Positions 24,675 to 33,148 of a stretch of DNA of 64,000 nt are shown here, one piece after another. The notes under the pieces were generated by a model, which was given only the letters and a program-made list of their open reading frames with translations, made no database searches and was not told the origin of the DNA. Position numbers and translations under genes: made by a program. Position 1 is the stretch's first letter. Every line of letters begins with the position of its first letter. The stretch spans positions 9,127,203-9,191,202 of the forward strand of contig NZ_JAGINW010000001.1 in the NCBI RefSeq assembly GCF_017876405.1, given 5' to 3'. Source of the DNA: Kibdelosporangium banguiense. Its GTDB lineage: Bacteria; Actinomycetota; Actinomycetes; Mycobacteriales; Pseudonocardiaceae.

Positions 24675-27164
24675 TCAGATCTCCAGCCAGGTCGAAACCG
24701 GGGTCGGTAGACCGGGAACGTGCCAGTCCAGCCAGATCTGGCCGGCCCGTGCCGCGAACATGGCGATGACCAGGCCGATCAGGACACGCTTGACTGTGCG
24801 GGCGGCCGGCCCGGGATCGCCGATCCGGCGGCGGCGAGCGAAGGCGACCATGCACCAGCCCGCGAGGGCGAACGCTATGGCCGCGCCGAACAGGACGGAT
24901 GTGGGGGCCTGGGCCGCCGAGCCCTCGCCGCCGAACGACGAACCAAGGCGTACGAGCAGGTCCTGCACCCCTGACTGCCAGACCACAGGGAAGATCGCCA
25001 GCTGCGGGTAGCCCAACAGCCGCAGTACGGCCACCGCACCGGACAGGAAAGCCGCGATCCGGAATGCCCTTCGCGCGGCGGGCCAGGGCCGCGTCGGTCC
25101 GAAAAGGACGCATCCGAGCAGGATCGCCGCCGGAACCGTCAGGACGGTCTGCAACCCGACGGCCTGAGCGATAAGCACGGGCACTGGCATGGCGGTCCGC
25201 TCGTCGATCACCGCGCTCACCAGAACGGCGAGGATGACACCCAGGTAGAACACCACCATCGCGAGCGACCAGCTGAACAGGTCCCGCAGGCCCATCCGGG
25301 CGGACGCGCCCTGATGCCGGAGCAACTCTCCGCGCCGGACGGCCTTTTCCTGTTTCTCCGCCGCCCGTGCGCTCTCCCGCACGGCTTGGTCGTTCGCGGC
25401 CTGCCTGAGGACGTGGTGCTCGGTGGCCGACGCCAGGGCTAGACCGGCGAGTTCGTTCGGTGTGTCACCGCTTTCCTGTAGCAGGCGGGTCCACCATGCA
25501 GAGCCGTCCATCCCCCTCAGCCTGCCGAGCCTGGTTCGCTGGGTGGCCACATGATCGGGATCCACCAGGACCCGGATGAGGAGCGCCTCGGCGGTCGCCA
25601 CGTCACGCTGATCCAAGTTGGGCATGCCATCCCGGCGCGCATCGTCGATCCGCCGTCGCAGCGCTTGGCGAGCCGGTTCCAGCCAGTCGGCGGCCGTGGT
25701 GAGCACGGCACAGCCGTTCGTACAGCCGGGATGGGCCGCGCATCGGTGCCGGCCGAACACCCGCAACAGGCGAGCGTCGATCTGGGACAGCAAGCGGGCC
25801 GAGTCCCGGTCGGTCATCGCGTCGTGCGCAAGGGACGCGATCCCGGCCGAGTCCATCGGCCTGCCCTCGTAACCGGGCCGCAACTCGGGCGCGACCCAGG
25901 CGATGAACCGCGCGACCCGCGTACCCGCGTCACGCCGGTCAGCCGGGTCCTTTCGGAACAGATCATTCGGCAGGGCCTCGGCGAGATCGGGAAAACTGGT
26001 GCGGAGCCACTCGCTCAGATCAAGCCGGTCGTCACGGCGCTGGAACAGACCACAAGCATCAACGAAGCTCCGGCTCATCGCACCGGCCACTTCGGACGGA
26101 GTGCGGCAAGGCAGGCCCGCGACCTCGATCGGCGGCGCCACCACTCGCCCCGATCGCGGCGCGGCCGTGCCGGTGTGCACCTTCGGCGACTTGTTGTCCA
26201 GCCACTGCTTGACCTGGTCACCCTGCCAGCGCTTGGTCGGATCCATGGTGAGCAGGCCCGCGCACAGCATGCGCCAGCGTGGATCCGTCACCTCGGTCAG
26301 GTCGACGCCGCCGGTGGTGGTGATGTGCTCGAACAGGACCTTGTCGTCGACGGCCTCGCCGTTCGAGCCCAGGTTCGGGTTCCGGCCGGTGAGCATCTCC
26401 ACGACGATGACGCCGAGCGACCACCAGTCCTGTTCGGGGCCACGGCTGGGTTCCCACCACGTCTCCGGCGCCTGGTAGGCGGCGGTCCCGGCCCGCCTGC
26501 TCGACACCCGGGTGGCCCGGATCTCGGCCACCAGCCCGAAGTCGCAGAGCACCAGGTCGAGCGGGTCCTCGGTCCGGATCAGCACGTTCGCCGGCTTGAC
26601 GTCCCGGTGCGCCAGCCCGGTCGAGCCGCGGTACACCACGTTGGAGTGCAGGTAGTCCAAAGCTTCCGTCAGCTCGATGAGCAGTTCGCGCACCCGGCTT
26701 CCGGGGAGTTTCAACCCCTCCCGCTGCATCAGGTCACGCAACGAGCCACCCGGGACGTACTCGAGCACCTCCCAGCTGACCGAGGTGCCGTACGCGTCGG
26801 TGTGGTCGCCCCACTCGTCCACCCCGACGAGATGGGCCGAATCGGCTGTGTGCAAGGCTTCCAGCAGCTTCGTGTCGGGCTGGATGGTGCTCCGGTACAC
26901 CTTCACGACCCGGTCGGCGCCGTCGGTCCGCCGTCGTACCCGCATCACCAGGTGTGCCTCACCGCCCGCGCCCAGACTGCCACCGGGGACCGGCTCGTAC
27001 CGGTCGAACACCGGCTTGGGCAAGCCACCGGTGTCGATTGACGTCTTGGCGGGTTCTCCGTCGTCGCGCCTGGTCGGGGGCGGTTGTCCCGCACTGACGT
27101 CGTCGCGCCGCGTGGAGCTCGTCCCCCGCGGAGCGTCCCGTCGTGTCGGCGCCGCGTCACTCAT
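24675..27164 (-). CDS. Membrane Ser/Thr protein kinase (Hanks type)
   Basis: 829 aa from ATG 27164 (GGAGGGATGGGCG upstream). Residues 1-44 are a disordered tail with four T-x-x-D motifs (TRRD at 7, 18 and 31; TSID at 41). The kinase domain is ~55-330: glycine loop LGAGGEA (64-70), Lys 88, catalytic HRDVKPANVL (Asp 188), DFG at 208-210, and QAPETWW. A helical region follows, then about five membrane helices in the last ~200 residues (MVVFYLGVILAVLVSAVI and on). The kinase face is probably cytoplasmic. It shares an operon with an FHA reader and a PP2C phosphatase, so it likely drives the phospho-switch. It overlaps the TPR gene by 8 bp. Confidence 0.94.
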   Translation of the reverse strand: MSDAAPTRRDAPRGTSSTRRDDVSAGQPPPTRRDDGEPAKTSIDTGGLPKPVFDRYEPVPGGSLGAGGEAHLVMRVRRRTDGADRVVKVYRSTIQPDTKLLEALHTADSAHLVGVDEWGDHTDAYGTSVSWEVLEYVPGGSLRDLMQREGLKLPGSRVRELLIELTEALDYLHSNVVYRGSTGLAHRDVKPANVLIRTEDPLDLVLCDFGLVAEIRATRVSSRRAGTAAYQAPETWWEPSRGPEQDWWSLGVIVVEMLTGRNPNLGSNGEAVDDKVLFEHITTTGGVDLTEVTDPRWRMLCAGLLTMDPTKRWQGDQVKQWLDNKSPKVHTGTAAPRSGRVVAPPIEVAGLPCRTPSEVAGAMSRSFVDACGLFQRRDDRLDLSEWLRTSFPDLAEALPNDLFRKDPADRRDAGTRVARFIAWVAPELRPGYEGRPMDSAGIASLAHDAMTDRDSARLLSQIDARLLRVFGRHRCAAHPGCTNGCAVLTTAADWLEPARQALRRRIDDARRDGMPNLDQRDVATAEALLIRVLVDPDHVATQRTRLGRLRGMDGSAWWTRLLQESGDTPNELAGLALASATEHHVLRQAANDQAVRESARAAEKQEKAVRRGELLRHQGASARMGLRDLFSWSLAMVVFYLGVILAVLVSAVIDERTAMPVPVLIAQAVGLQTVLTVPAAILLGCVLFGPTRPWPAARRAFRIAAFLSGAVAVLRLLGYPQLAIFPVVWQSGVQDLLVRLGSSFGGEGSAAQAPTSVLFGAAIAFALAGWCMVAFARRRRIGDPGPAARTVKRVLIGLVIAMFAARAGQIWLDWHVPGLPTPVSTWLEI

Positions 27165-29070
27165 CGCCCATCCCTCCAACAGACCCGGCCATCGCCTCCG
27201 CCTCCGCCAGCCGTCCACGCGCCCGGCGGAACCGCTCACGCAGGACTGGATCAACCACTGTGGACAGTGCGGACTCCTGCCGCTGCAACGCCAAAGTGAG
27301 CAACACCGCGCGGCCCGTCTCAGCGGCCACGACCGCGTCGGCCGGACGGTCCGCGGCGATCGCCGCACGTACGGACCGCGCGGTCAGGTTCCGCGTCTGC
27401 CTGCGCAGCGCTACTTCGGCCGACTCACGGGTCAGCTGTGCGCGGGCTAACCGGTACAGGCAGGTCATCGCCCGCAGGTGTGCCTCCGCCCGCTCGGCGG
27501 CCGGTGCGTGGTGCCAGGCCCAGTTGGCCCAGCCCCATGCGGCGTCGTAGGCCCAGGTCACACTCACCTGTGCCGCGCTCTCCATCGCCGCCCGGGACCG
27601 CATCGACGCAAGCAGGAGATGCTCGGTCTCCTGCAAGGCAGCCGCGCGATGCTGGAAAACTGCTGCGATGCGCACATCGACGACGGCATGGAAGGACGAG
27701 TCCGGTGCCAGACTGCGTTTGAACACTTCCAGCGTGTCCGCAGCCGCGTCCAGGTCATCGATGCTGCTGTCCCGGTATGCCCGGACCATCAACGCTTCAG
27801 AGTGCGCGACTCGATTGGCGAGCGCGTCCCGCGAGTCGCGTTCGACGCTGTAGACCGCCCGCTCCAGCAGCCGGACCGCGTCGTCCAGATCCGCCGCGGT
27901 TCCGAGCCCTTCCTGGTATCGGTCGAGCAGACAGCGCCCTTTGATCACCCATGCTTCTTGGCCTGGTCCGAGCAGGGGATCGGTCAAGGCCTCCTCAGCA
28001 AGCTGGATGGCTTCGTCGAGATCCCTGCGGGCATCGTGGAGTTCGGCCAGCCGACGAGTGCGGTAGCGCGTGTGCAGCCCGGCTGCCAGGGAGACCAGCG
28101 TAATCACCCGCAACTGCCCAGCGGCGGGAGTGGCGGCCAGATCGGCTCGTTGACGCGCGATCGCGTCATCGAGCAGTTCAAGGTTTCCGTCCAACCCGAA
28201 CGAGACAGTCCGAGCGACGCCCTTCATCGTGCTCGCCAACTCGGTCATCCGCTGGGACATCGGTCGGCCAGGCTCGGTTGGTGAGATCGAAAGCGCGCCG
28301 TCCGCCGCGGCGCGGCGGGGATCACCGCCGCCGACCAACTCCAGCGTCGTCGGGAGACCCGTCCGCATCATTTCGATGAACTGGCCTGCGTCCGGCACGA
28401 ACTTCGCGATCAGGTCGACGTCGATCTCCGCCAGCAGATCCTGCAGCCGCTGGATGTTGGCGGGATCCTCCTTGATGCTGTGCTGGAACCGTGTGGCCAT
28501 GCACATCGCAAGCGCCAGACTGACCATCCCGGCGGCCACCCGCGCCATGGTCGTCCTCGGCGAACCCATACGGTCGTGGGCGTGCTGGAGGACCTCGACG
28601 GCGCGGTTCACCTCGTTCTGGCCGCCGTAGTCGACGTAATGGGCGTACAGTGCGGTGCCGAGATTGACCACGAACATCAGGTTCGGCGGCGAGAAGTGCT
28701 TGACCTGGGACAACAATGTTTCGGCGACCGCGATCGCGGCAGCGGCGTCGCCTGGGTTGCGACGGGTGCACAGCATGGTGACGAGTAATTGCTCGGCCAG
28801 GGTGCGGGCCACGCGTCCGCGCGGCGTCAGCGCGATCACCTCGCGCAGGGCATCGATGCCTTCGTCCATCTCGGGCTGGCGCGGACCGTGGCGGCATTCG
28901 GCCATCAGAGCGGCGCCGAGCGCCAGCAGCGCCTCTGCCCTTTTCGCCCGGTCCCCGCCTGCCGCGCCGACCGCCGCCCTGGCCTGCTCCAGCCGTTCCT
29001 CAGCGAATTCAGCCGGAAATCGCCGCGCCAGTAAGGCGTTGATGTCGTCAGGTCCCATCTGGTTCCCCAT
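27157..29070 (-). CDS. TPR-type helical protein resembling the N-terminal half of TPR-CHAT proteins
   Basis: 637 aa from ATG 29070; a second ATG at 29058 has a better placed GGGGAAC and is equally likely. The whole chain is alpha-helical, with TPR-like pairs (LLALGAALMAE, AVEVLQHAHDRMG, AIQLAEEALTDP, AVRLLERAVY). The C-terminus AVVAAETGRAVLLTLAL...RFRRARGRLAEAEA is the linker that precedes the CHAT protease domain in actinomycete TPR-CHAT proteins, yet no CHAT domain follows; the gene ends there. The divergent neighbour begins exactly at the missing part. First gene of the seven-gene minus-strand unit. Confidence 0.85.
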   Translation of the reverse strand: MGNQMGPDDINALLARRFPAEFAEERLEQARAAVGAAGGDRAKRAEALLALGAALMAECRHGPRQPEMDEGIDALREVIALTPRGRVARTLAEQLLVTMLCTRRNPGDAAAAIAVAETLLSQVKHFSPPNLMFVVNLGTALYAHYVDYGGQNEVNRAVEVLQHAHDRMGSPRTTMARVAAGMVSLALAMCMATRFQHSIKEDPANIQRLQDLLAEIDVDLIAKFVPDAGQFIEMMRTGLPTTLELVGGGDPRRAAADGALSISPTEPGRPMSQRMTELASTMKGVARTVSFGLDGNLELLDDAIARQRADLAATPAAGQLRVITLVSLAAGLHTRYRTRRLAELHDARRDLDEAIQLAEEALTDPLLGPGQEAWVIKGRCLLDRYQEGLGTAADLDDAVRLLERAVYSVERDSRDALANRVAHSEALMVRAYRDSSIDDLDAAADTLEVFKRSLAPDSSFHAVVDVRIAAVFQHRAAALQETEHLLLASMRSRAAMESAAQVSVTWAYDAAWGWANWAWHHAPAAERAEAHLRAMTCLYRLARAQLTRESAEVALRRQTRNLTARSVRAAIAADRPADAVVAAETGRAVLLTLALQRQESALSTVVDPVLRERFRRARGRLAEAEAMAGSVGGMGDE

Positions 29071-29467
29071 TGGATGGCGGGCGGCTTATTTGACGATTCG
29101 TCTGCGCAATTGCGGACGTTAGCAGACGAGACACAACCGCGATCTCCCATCCTCCACCCACGGCTGGTTCGTCCGATGATCGGCGGACACTCACGTGACA
29201 AGAAGTGGACAATTGTCGACAGTCGGCCCACGAAAGCACTCGTCAGGCCGTTGTGCACAATTACCGGGTGTGTCCCAGGCCAAGATCACCAGCTCCAGCC
29301 CCCATACCACCGACAGCCCCTCCCGACGACCCGAAACGGACAACGCCGAACCATCGATCAATTCCGCATATCTGCGGGATTGCGTTCTCACCCTTTCGAG
29401 AATTACCCAAGCACGGTCGGAAACTCACTTCCGACTGTTTGCGACGACCTCGTTGCGGAGGCAGCCG
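29071..29467. promoter_or_regulatory. Divergent promoter region of the kinase/CHAT locus
   Basis: 397 bp with no convincing gene. It holds two perfect 10-bp palindromes: GACAATTGTC at 29208-29217 and TTGTGCACAA at 29251-29260, between the TPR gene start (29070) and CHAT gene start (29468). These are the best operator candidates for control of both transcripts. GGAGG before 29468 is the ribosome site. Confidence 0.5.
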
Positions 29468-30718
29468 ATGGAAGCCGACCGGTTCGACGAAATCCAGCAG
29501 GCCCGCCGGGGGTTCGACGAGGTGGTCGCCGAGATCCGGCAAGTGCCCGGCCATGAGGACTTCCTCTCCGAACCGGCGCTGGCCGATATCCTGAACGCGG
29601 CCGACGATCATCCATTGTGTTATCTCACGGCGGCGGACTCCGACGGTGCCGCGTTGATCGTGCGCGACGGTGACGTGATTCCGGTCGTGCTGCCCATGCT
29701 GTCGGCGACGTCCACACGGGAACGCGTCGAGTCCCATCTGCGGCACTACCGAGCCTTCCGGCGGGATCCCCTGTCGCTGCCATCATGGACATCCGATGTT
29801 GACGACACGACGCAATGGTTGTGGGAAGCGGTAATGGCACCCGTGCTCTCGCTCTGCCCGGCCACGGAAATGACCATCATCACCGGCGGTCTACTCGGCC
29901 TTCTTCCGCTGCACGCGGCCTGGTTCCCGGACTCGGCCGCAGTGACCGGCCGGAGGTACGCGCTTGACGATGTCGTCATCAGCTATGTACCCAACGCGCG
30001 GTCACTCACGGTGGCCCGCGGACGCGCTCAACAGTCCACCATGGACACCGTACTGGCTGTCGCCGATCCACTTCCACGCCGCAAGGAACTGGATCCGTTG
30101 CACAGCGCCATCCATGAGGTGAATGCGGCATGTGACGGGTACACGTCGGTTCTGCTGAGCGGCTCCGCGGCGACGGCGTCGAACGTCCGCAGCCACCTGT
30201 CCACTGCGGACATCCTGCACTTCGCCTGTCACGGCATCGCCGATCTGGACGTCCCGGCCAACAGCCATCTGGTCCTGGCCGGTGACGACCGCTTGACGCT
30301 GCGAGATCTCCTGGGGATGGATCTGCGTGCCCGGCTCGCTGTGTTGTCGGCGTGCGAGACCTCCATGGCGGGCACGGACCTGCCGGACGAGGCGCTCGGC
30401 CTGCCCACGGGGTTGCTGCACGCGGGTGTCGCGGGTGTGGTCGCATCGCTGTGGGCCGTGAACGATCTGTCCAGCGCCATTCTGATGACCGAGTTCTATC
30501 GGCGGTGGTACCGCTCGGACTCCAGTCCGGCCAGGGCATTGCGAGACGCGCAGCAATGGTTGCGGGACAGCACGAATGCCGAGAAGGTGCATGCGGCGGA
30601 ACAACTGCCCGCCGAGGTCCGTGACCACTTCCTGGACATGTTGCTGTTCCGGGAACCCGACGACCGCGACGAGGCCGCGATCCCGGTGTGGGCGGCCTTC
30701 GAGCACATCGGGGTCTGA
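29468..30718 (+). CDS. CHAT-domain (caspase-like) protease 1
   Basis: 416 aa from ATG 29468 (GCGGAGGCAGCC upstream). Residues 1-100 (FDEVVAEIRQVPGHEDFL, then a strand-rich stretch) are the lead-in to CHAT domains. The protease fold spans ~110-416 with catalytic His in HFACHG (His 255) and Cys in LSACET (Cys 296), both intact. Known CHAT proteases are cysteine peptidases of bacterial conflict systems, often activated by TPR partners. The expected TPR half is missing here and seems to be the divergent TPR gene. The next CHAT gene follows after 22 bp. Confidence 0.92.
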   Translation: MEADRFDEIQQARRGFDEVVAEIRQVPGHEDFLSEPALADILNAADDHPLCYLTAADSDGAALIVRDGDVIPVVLPMLSATSTRERVESHLRHYRAFRRDPLSLPSWTSDVDDTTQWLWEAVMAPVLSLCPATEMTIITGGLLGLLPLHAAWFPDSAAVTGRRYALDDVVISYVPNARSLTVARGRAQQSTMDTVLAVADPLPRRKELDPLHSAIHEVNAACDGYTSVLLSGSAATASNVRSHLSTADILHFACHGIADLDVPANSHLVLAGDDRLTLRDLLGMDLRARLAVLSACETSMAGTDLPDEALGLPTGLLHAGVAGVVASLWAVNDLSSAILMTEFYRRWYRSDSSPARALRDAQQWLRDSTNAEKVHAAEQLPAEVRDHFLDMLLFREPDDRDEAAIPVWAAFEHIGV

Positions 30719-30740
30719 GTCTTCTGCCGAAGGGGATCGA

Positions 30741-32405
30741 GTGAACGAGCACTACTGGCGGAACATGGCGACGGCGATCCAGCCGCACCTGCGGACCTTG
30801 TTCGCCGACGAGGCGACCGCGCTGGCGGTGGAAATCGAATTGGTGAAAGCGCTGGCAGAGAACGAGGATGCGATTCGCCGAATCCTCGCCGCGCATGCCG
30901 AGACACGGGCATGGGTGAGACAGCAGCGTGAAGCGGAGCAGAGTGGTTACCGTTCCGCGGTTCTCGCTGAGGATCCGCCGGAGCGGTATCTGCAGGTCCA
31001 GTTTCCTCAACGGGCCGCTGTGGGTGTGCGCGTGCCGTTGATCGTGCAGGTGATGCGCGCACTGCGGTCCGGCGCTCTGCAACTGCGGCCGTTCGAGGTC
31101 GGCGAGCGGGGCACCACCGTGTCGGTCAACGCGATGCCGTCCGAAGGCCTGCAAGGGATCGGTGATCTGGACCGCGATCTCACGATCCCGCCGCACATGG
31201 ACTCGGATCCTTGCTCGTTCAGCTTCAGCCTGGTGTCCCCTGGCCTGCACAGCGTTGTGGTGCGGGTGTTCCTGGGTGGCACGTTCCTCGGTGAGATGTC
31301 CGTGCAGATCTCGGTGGAGTCCGATGCCGACACCGCGGACGCCGAGGTTTACACGGCCCCGATCGCCCCGATCGACCGCGAGCCAGGCGAGGTTACGCTG
31401 GTCGTTGGCAAATGCGCGGAGGGGTATCGGTTCCGGCTCGTATGTGACACCCCGTACGAGGGGGCACTTTCCGAGCGGCTGGGACGGGACGTGCGGTCAC
31501 TGGTCGAACGGATCGCCCGCGAGACCCACGCCATGGCCAAGGACCGGTCGCCGTACGACTCTCCCGCGCACGCCCGGCGACGGCTGGCGAACCTAGGCGC
31601 CCACCTGTGGGAAGACGCGGTGCCCCAGGCGATCCGCCGTCAGGTCTGGGAACAGCTGCCTCGCATCACCGCGTTCTCGATCATCAGCGACCTCGACGTC
31701 ACCCCGTGGGAGCTGTTGTACTCCGCAACCGACGACTTCGGCTTCTTCGTGGACAGGTTCCCGATGGTCCGCCGAATCGAACGGCAGCCGCACACCCGGC
31801 GGTTCCGGTTCGCCAGCGCCGCCTACGTCCTGTCGGAGCCCTCCCCCACCGGCGCCTTGACCGAGGTGACATCCATCCGCCAGCGGCTCGGCAGCGGCGT
31901 GGCCGACCGGGGCGTGCTCACGCACCTGCACCGGCTGTCGTCCCTGCTCGACGACGGCAACGTCAACCTCCTGCATTTCGCCTGCCACAACGGTTTCAAT
32001 GCAGAGAGCGGCCCCAGGTTACGCCTGATCGGCGGCCCACTCGATCCCGAGGACCTGACCATCGCCGGCCAAACCGGAACGCTGCGCGACACAGCACCCC
32101 TCGTGTTCTTCAACGCATGCCGCAGCGGCAGCGAAACCCCAGCCCTGACCGGAATGAGCGGCTGGGCCAGCGGCTTCCTCCGGGCCGGCGCGGGAGCATT
32201 CGTAGGCACCCTCTGGGCCGTCCGGTCGACCACGGCCGCGCGCTTCGCCACCGCCTTCTACGACGCCCTCCTCACCGCCAGGCAACCTCTCGGCCAAGCC
32301 GCCATGACCGCCCGGCAGTCCATACTGGACGACCACAGCGACCCAACCTGGCTCGCCTACACCATCTACGGCAACCCTGCGGCCGTAGTGGACACAGTAG
32401 ACTGA
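30741..32405 (+). CDS. CHAT-domain protease 2 with N-terminal extension
   Basis: 554 aa from GTG 30741 (AAGGGGATCGA upstream). Residues 1-70 are a helical domain (MATAIQPHLRTLFADEATAL...) that could be an adaptor. Residues ~85-200 are strand-rich (YLQVQFPQRAAVGVRVPLIV ... VVRVFLGGTFLGEMSVQI). The CHAT fold is ~215-554 with His 416 in HFACHNGF and Cys 460 in FFNACRSG. The catalytic dyad is intact. Tandem with CHAT 1 (22-bp gap), so the two proteases are co-expressed. The N-terminal part has no TPR repeats, unlike the partner. Confidence 0.9.
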   Translation: MNEHYWRNMATAIQPHLRTLFADEATALAVEIELVKALAENEDAIRRILAAHAETRAWVRQQREAEQSGYRSAVLAEDPPERYLQVQFPQRAAVGVRVPLIVQVMRALRSGALQLRPFEVGERGTTVSVNAMPSEGLQGIGDLDRDLTIPPHMDSDPCSFSFSLVSPGLHSVVVRVFLGGTFLGEMSVQISVESDADTADAEVYTAPIAPIDREPGEVTLVVGKCAEGYRFRLVCDTPYEGALSERLGRDVRSLVERIARETHAMAKDRSPYDSPAHARRRLANLGAHLWEDAVPQAIRRQVWEQLPRITAFSIISDLDVTPWELLYSATDDFGFFVDRFPMVRRIERQPHTRRFRFASAAYVLSEPSPTGALTEVTSIRQRLGSGVADRGVLTHLHRLSSLLDDGNVNLLHFACHNGFNAESGPRLRLIGGPLDPEDLTIAGQTGTLRDTAPLVFFNACRSGSETPALTGMSGWASGFLRAGAGAFVGTLWAVRSTTAARFATAFYDALLTARQPLGQAAMTARQSILDDHSDPTWLAYTIYGNPAAVVDTVD

Positions 32406-32551
32406 TCCACATTGACGGCGTCACCTGACGCATCGCAGAACCGTCAGCGCGCCGGTCGCGGATTCACCGAGAACGAATGGCTCCGTTACGTCGGCCCGAA
32501 CCTCGCCTACCGGCAGACATGCCCGTAACGGATGGAATTCAGGGCGAGTTC

Positions 32552-33130
32552 CTAGCGGAGGGCGTCCCAGAGCTCGGGGCGGCGGGTGAGCTCGATGAGC
32601 CGACGTTCCAGATCCCGGTAGCGGGGCTCGAGCCCGGACACGCCCCACAGCGGGGCGGTGCTCACGCCGTCGGCAGCGGTCGTGACCAGGGTGAGCACGT
32701 GTTCGGGCAGCCCATCGGCGTCCAGCTCCGCGTACAGGTCCTCGGAGTCGGCGCGGGTGAGCTCGACGACTGCGGGGACGGTCATGAGCTGCCCGATCAG
32801 CATGATCGCGTCGCGGACAGCGGCGTCGTCCTCAGTAGGTTCCAGCAGCGCCCGGATGTACGCGCGAGTGAGCCTGCCCGGCCCGGTGTCCGCGGGGTCC
32901 AGCCGGTCGTGGACGCTTTTGCGGAAGGCGGAGAGGTGATCCCTGGTCAGAGCGAGGATCAGCTCGTCCTTGTTGGCGAAGTGGTAGATCAGTCCGCCTT
33001 TGGAGACGCCGGCCTGGCGGGCGATCTCGTCCAGCGAGGCGTGGATGCCGCTGCGGCGGATCGCCGCAGCCGCGGCGTCCAGCAGGGCTCGTCGGGTGTC
33101 CTCGGGCGAGCGGCCCGCGGTGCGTCCCAT
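32552..33130 (-). CDS. TetR-family regulator of the adjacent MFS pump
   Basis: 192 aa. The HTH is residues ~10-55 (SLDEIARQAGVSKGGLIYHFANKDELI); the rest is a helical ligand domain. It lies 18 bases downstream of the MFS pump on the same strand, so the two are one transcript, and the perfect operator upstream of the pump (34718) is its likely binding site. Substrates of such pumps are usually toxic small molecules. Confidence 0.88.
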   Translation of the reverse strand: MGRTAGRSPEDTRRALLDAAAAAIRRSGIHASLDEIARQAGVSKGGLIYHFANKDELILALTRDHLSAFRKSVHDRLDPADTGPGRLTRAYIRALLEPTEDDAAVRDAIMLIGQLMTVPAVVELTRADSEDLYAELDADGLPEHVLTLVTTAADGVSTAPLWGVSGLEPRYRDLERRLIELTRRPELWDALR

Positions 33131-33148
33131 CGTGTGATCTCCTCGCTG

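Noticed and set aside
23239..25113. Longer start for the coiled-coil gene, reaching into the kinase
   Set aside because: The extra ~150 codons are a shadow of the kinase membrane region; GTG 24654 has a good GGAGG.
25551..27041. Plus-strand open frame of ~495 codons across the kinase
   Set aside because: Shadow of the kinase; no recognisable domain.
19481..27164. Type VI secretion accessory module (kinase/FHA/PP2C)
   Set aside because: Kinase, FHA and PP2C also control type VI secretion, but no Tss genes are present and the organism looks Gram-positive.
32425..32447. Short stem CTGACG...CGTCAG after the second CHAT gene as a terminator
   Set aside because: Only 6 bp with an 11-base loop and no T-run; too weak to call.
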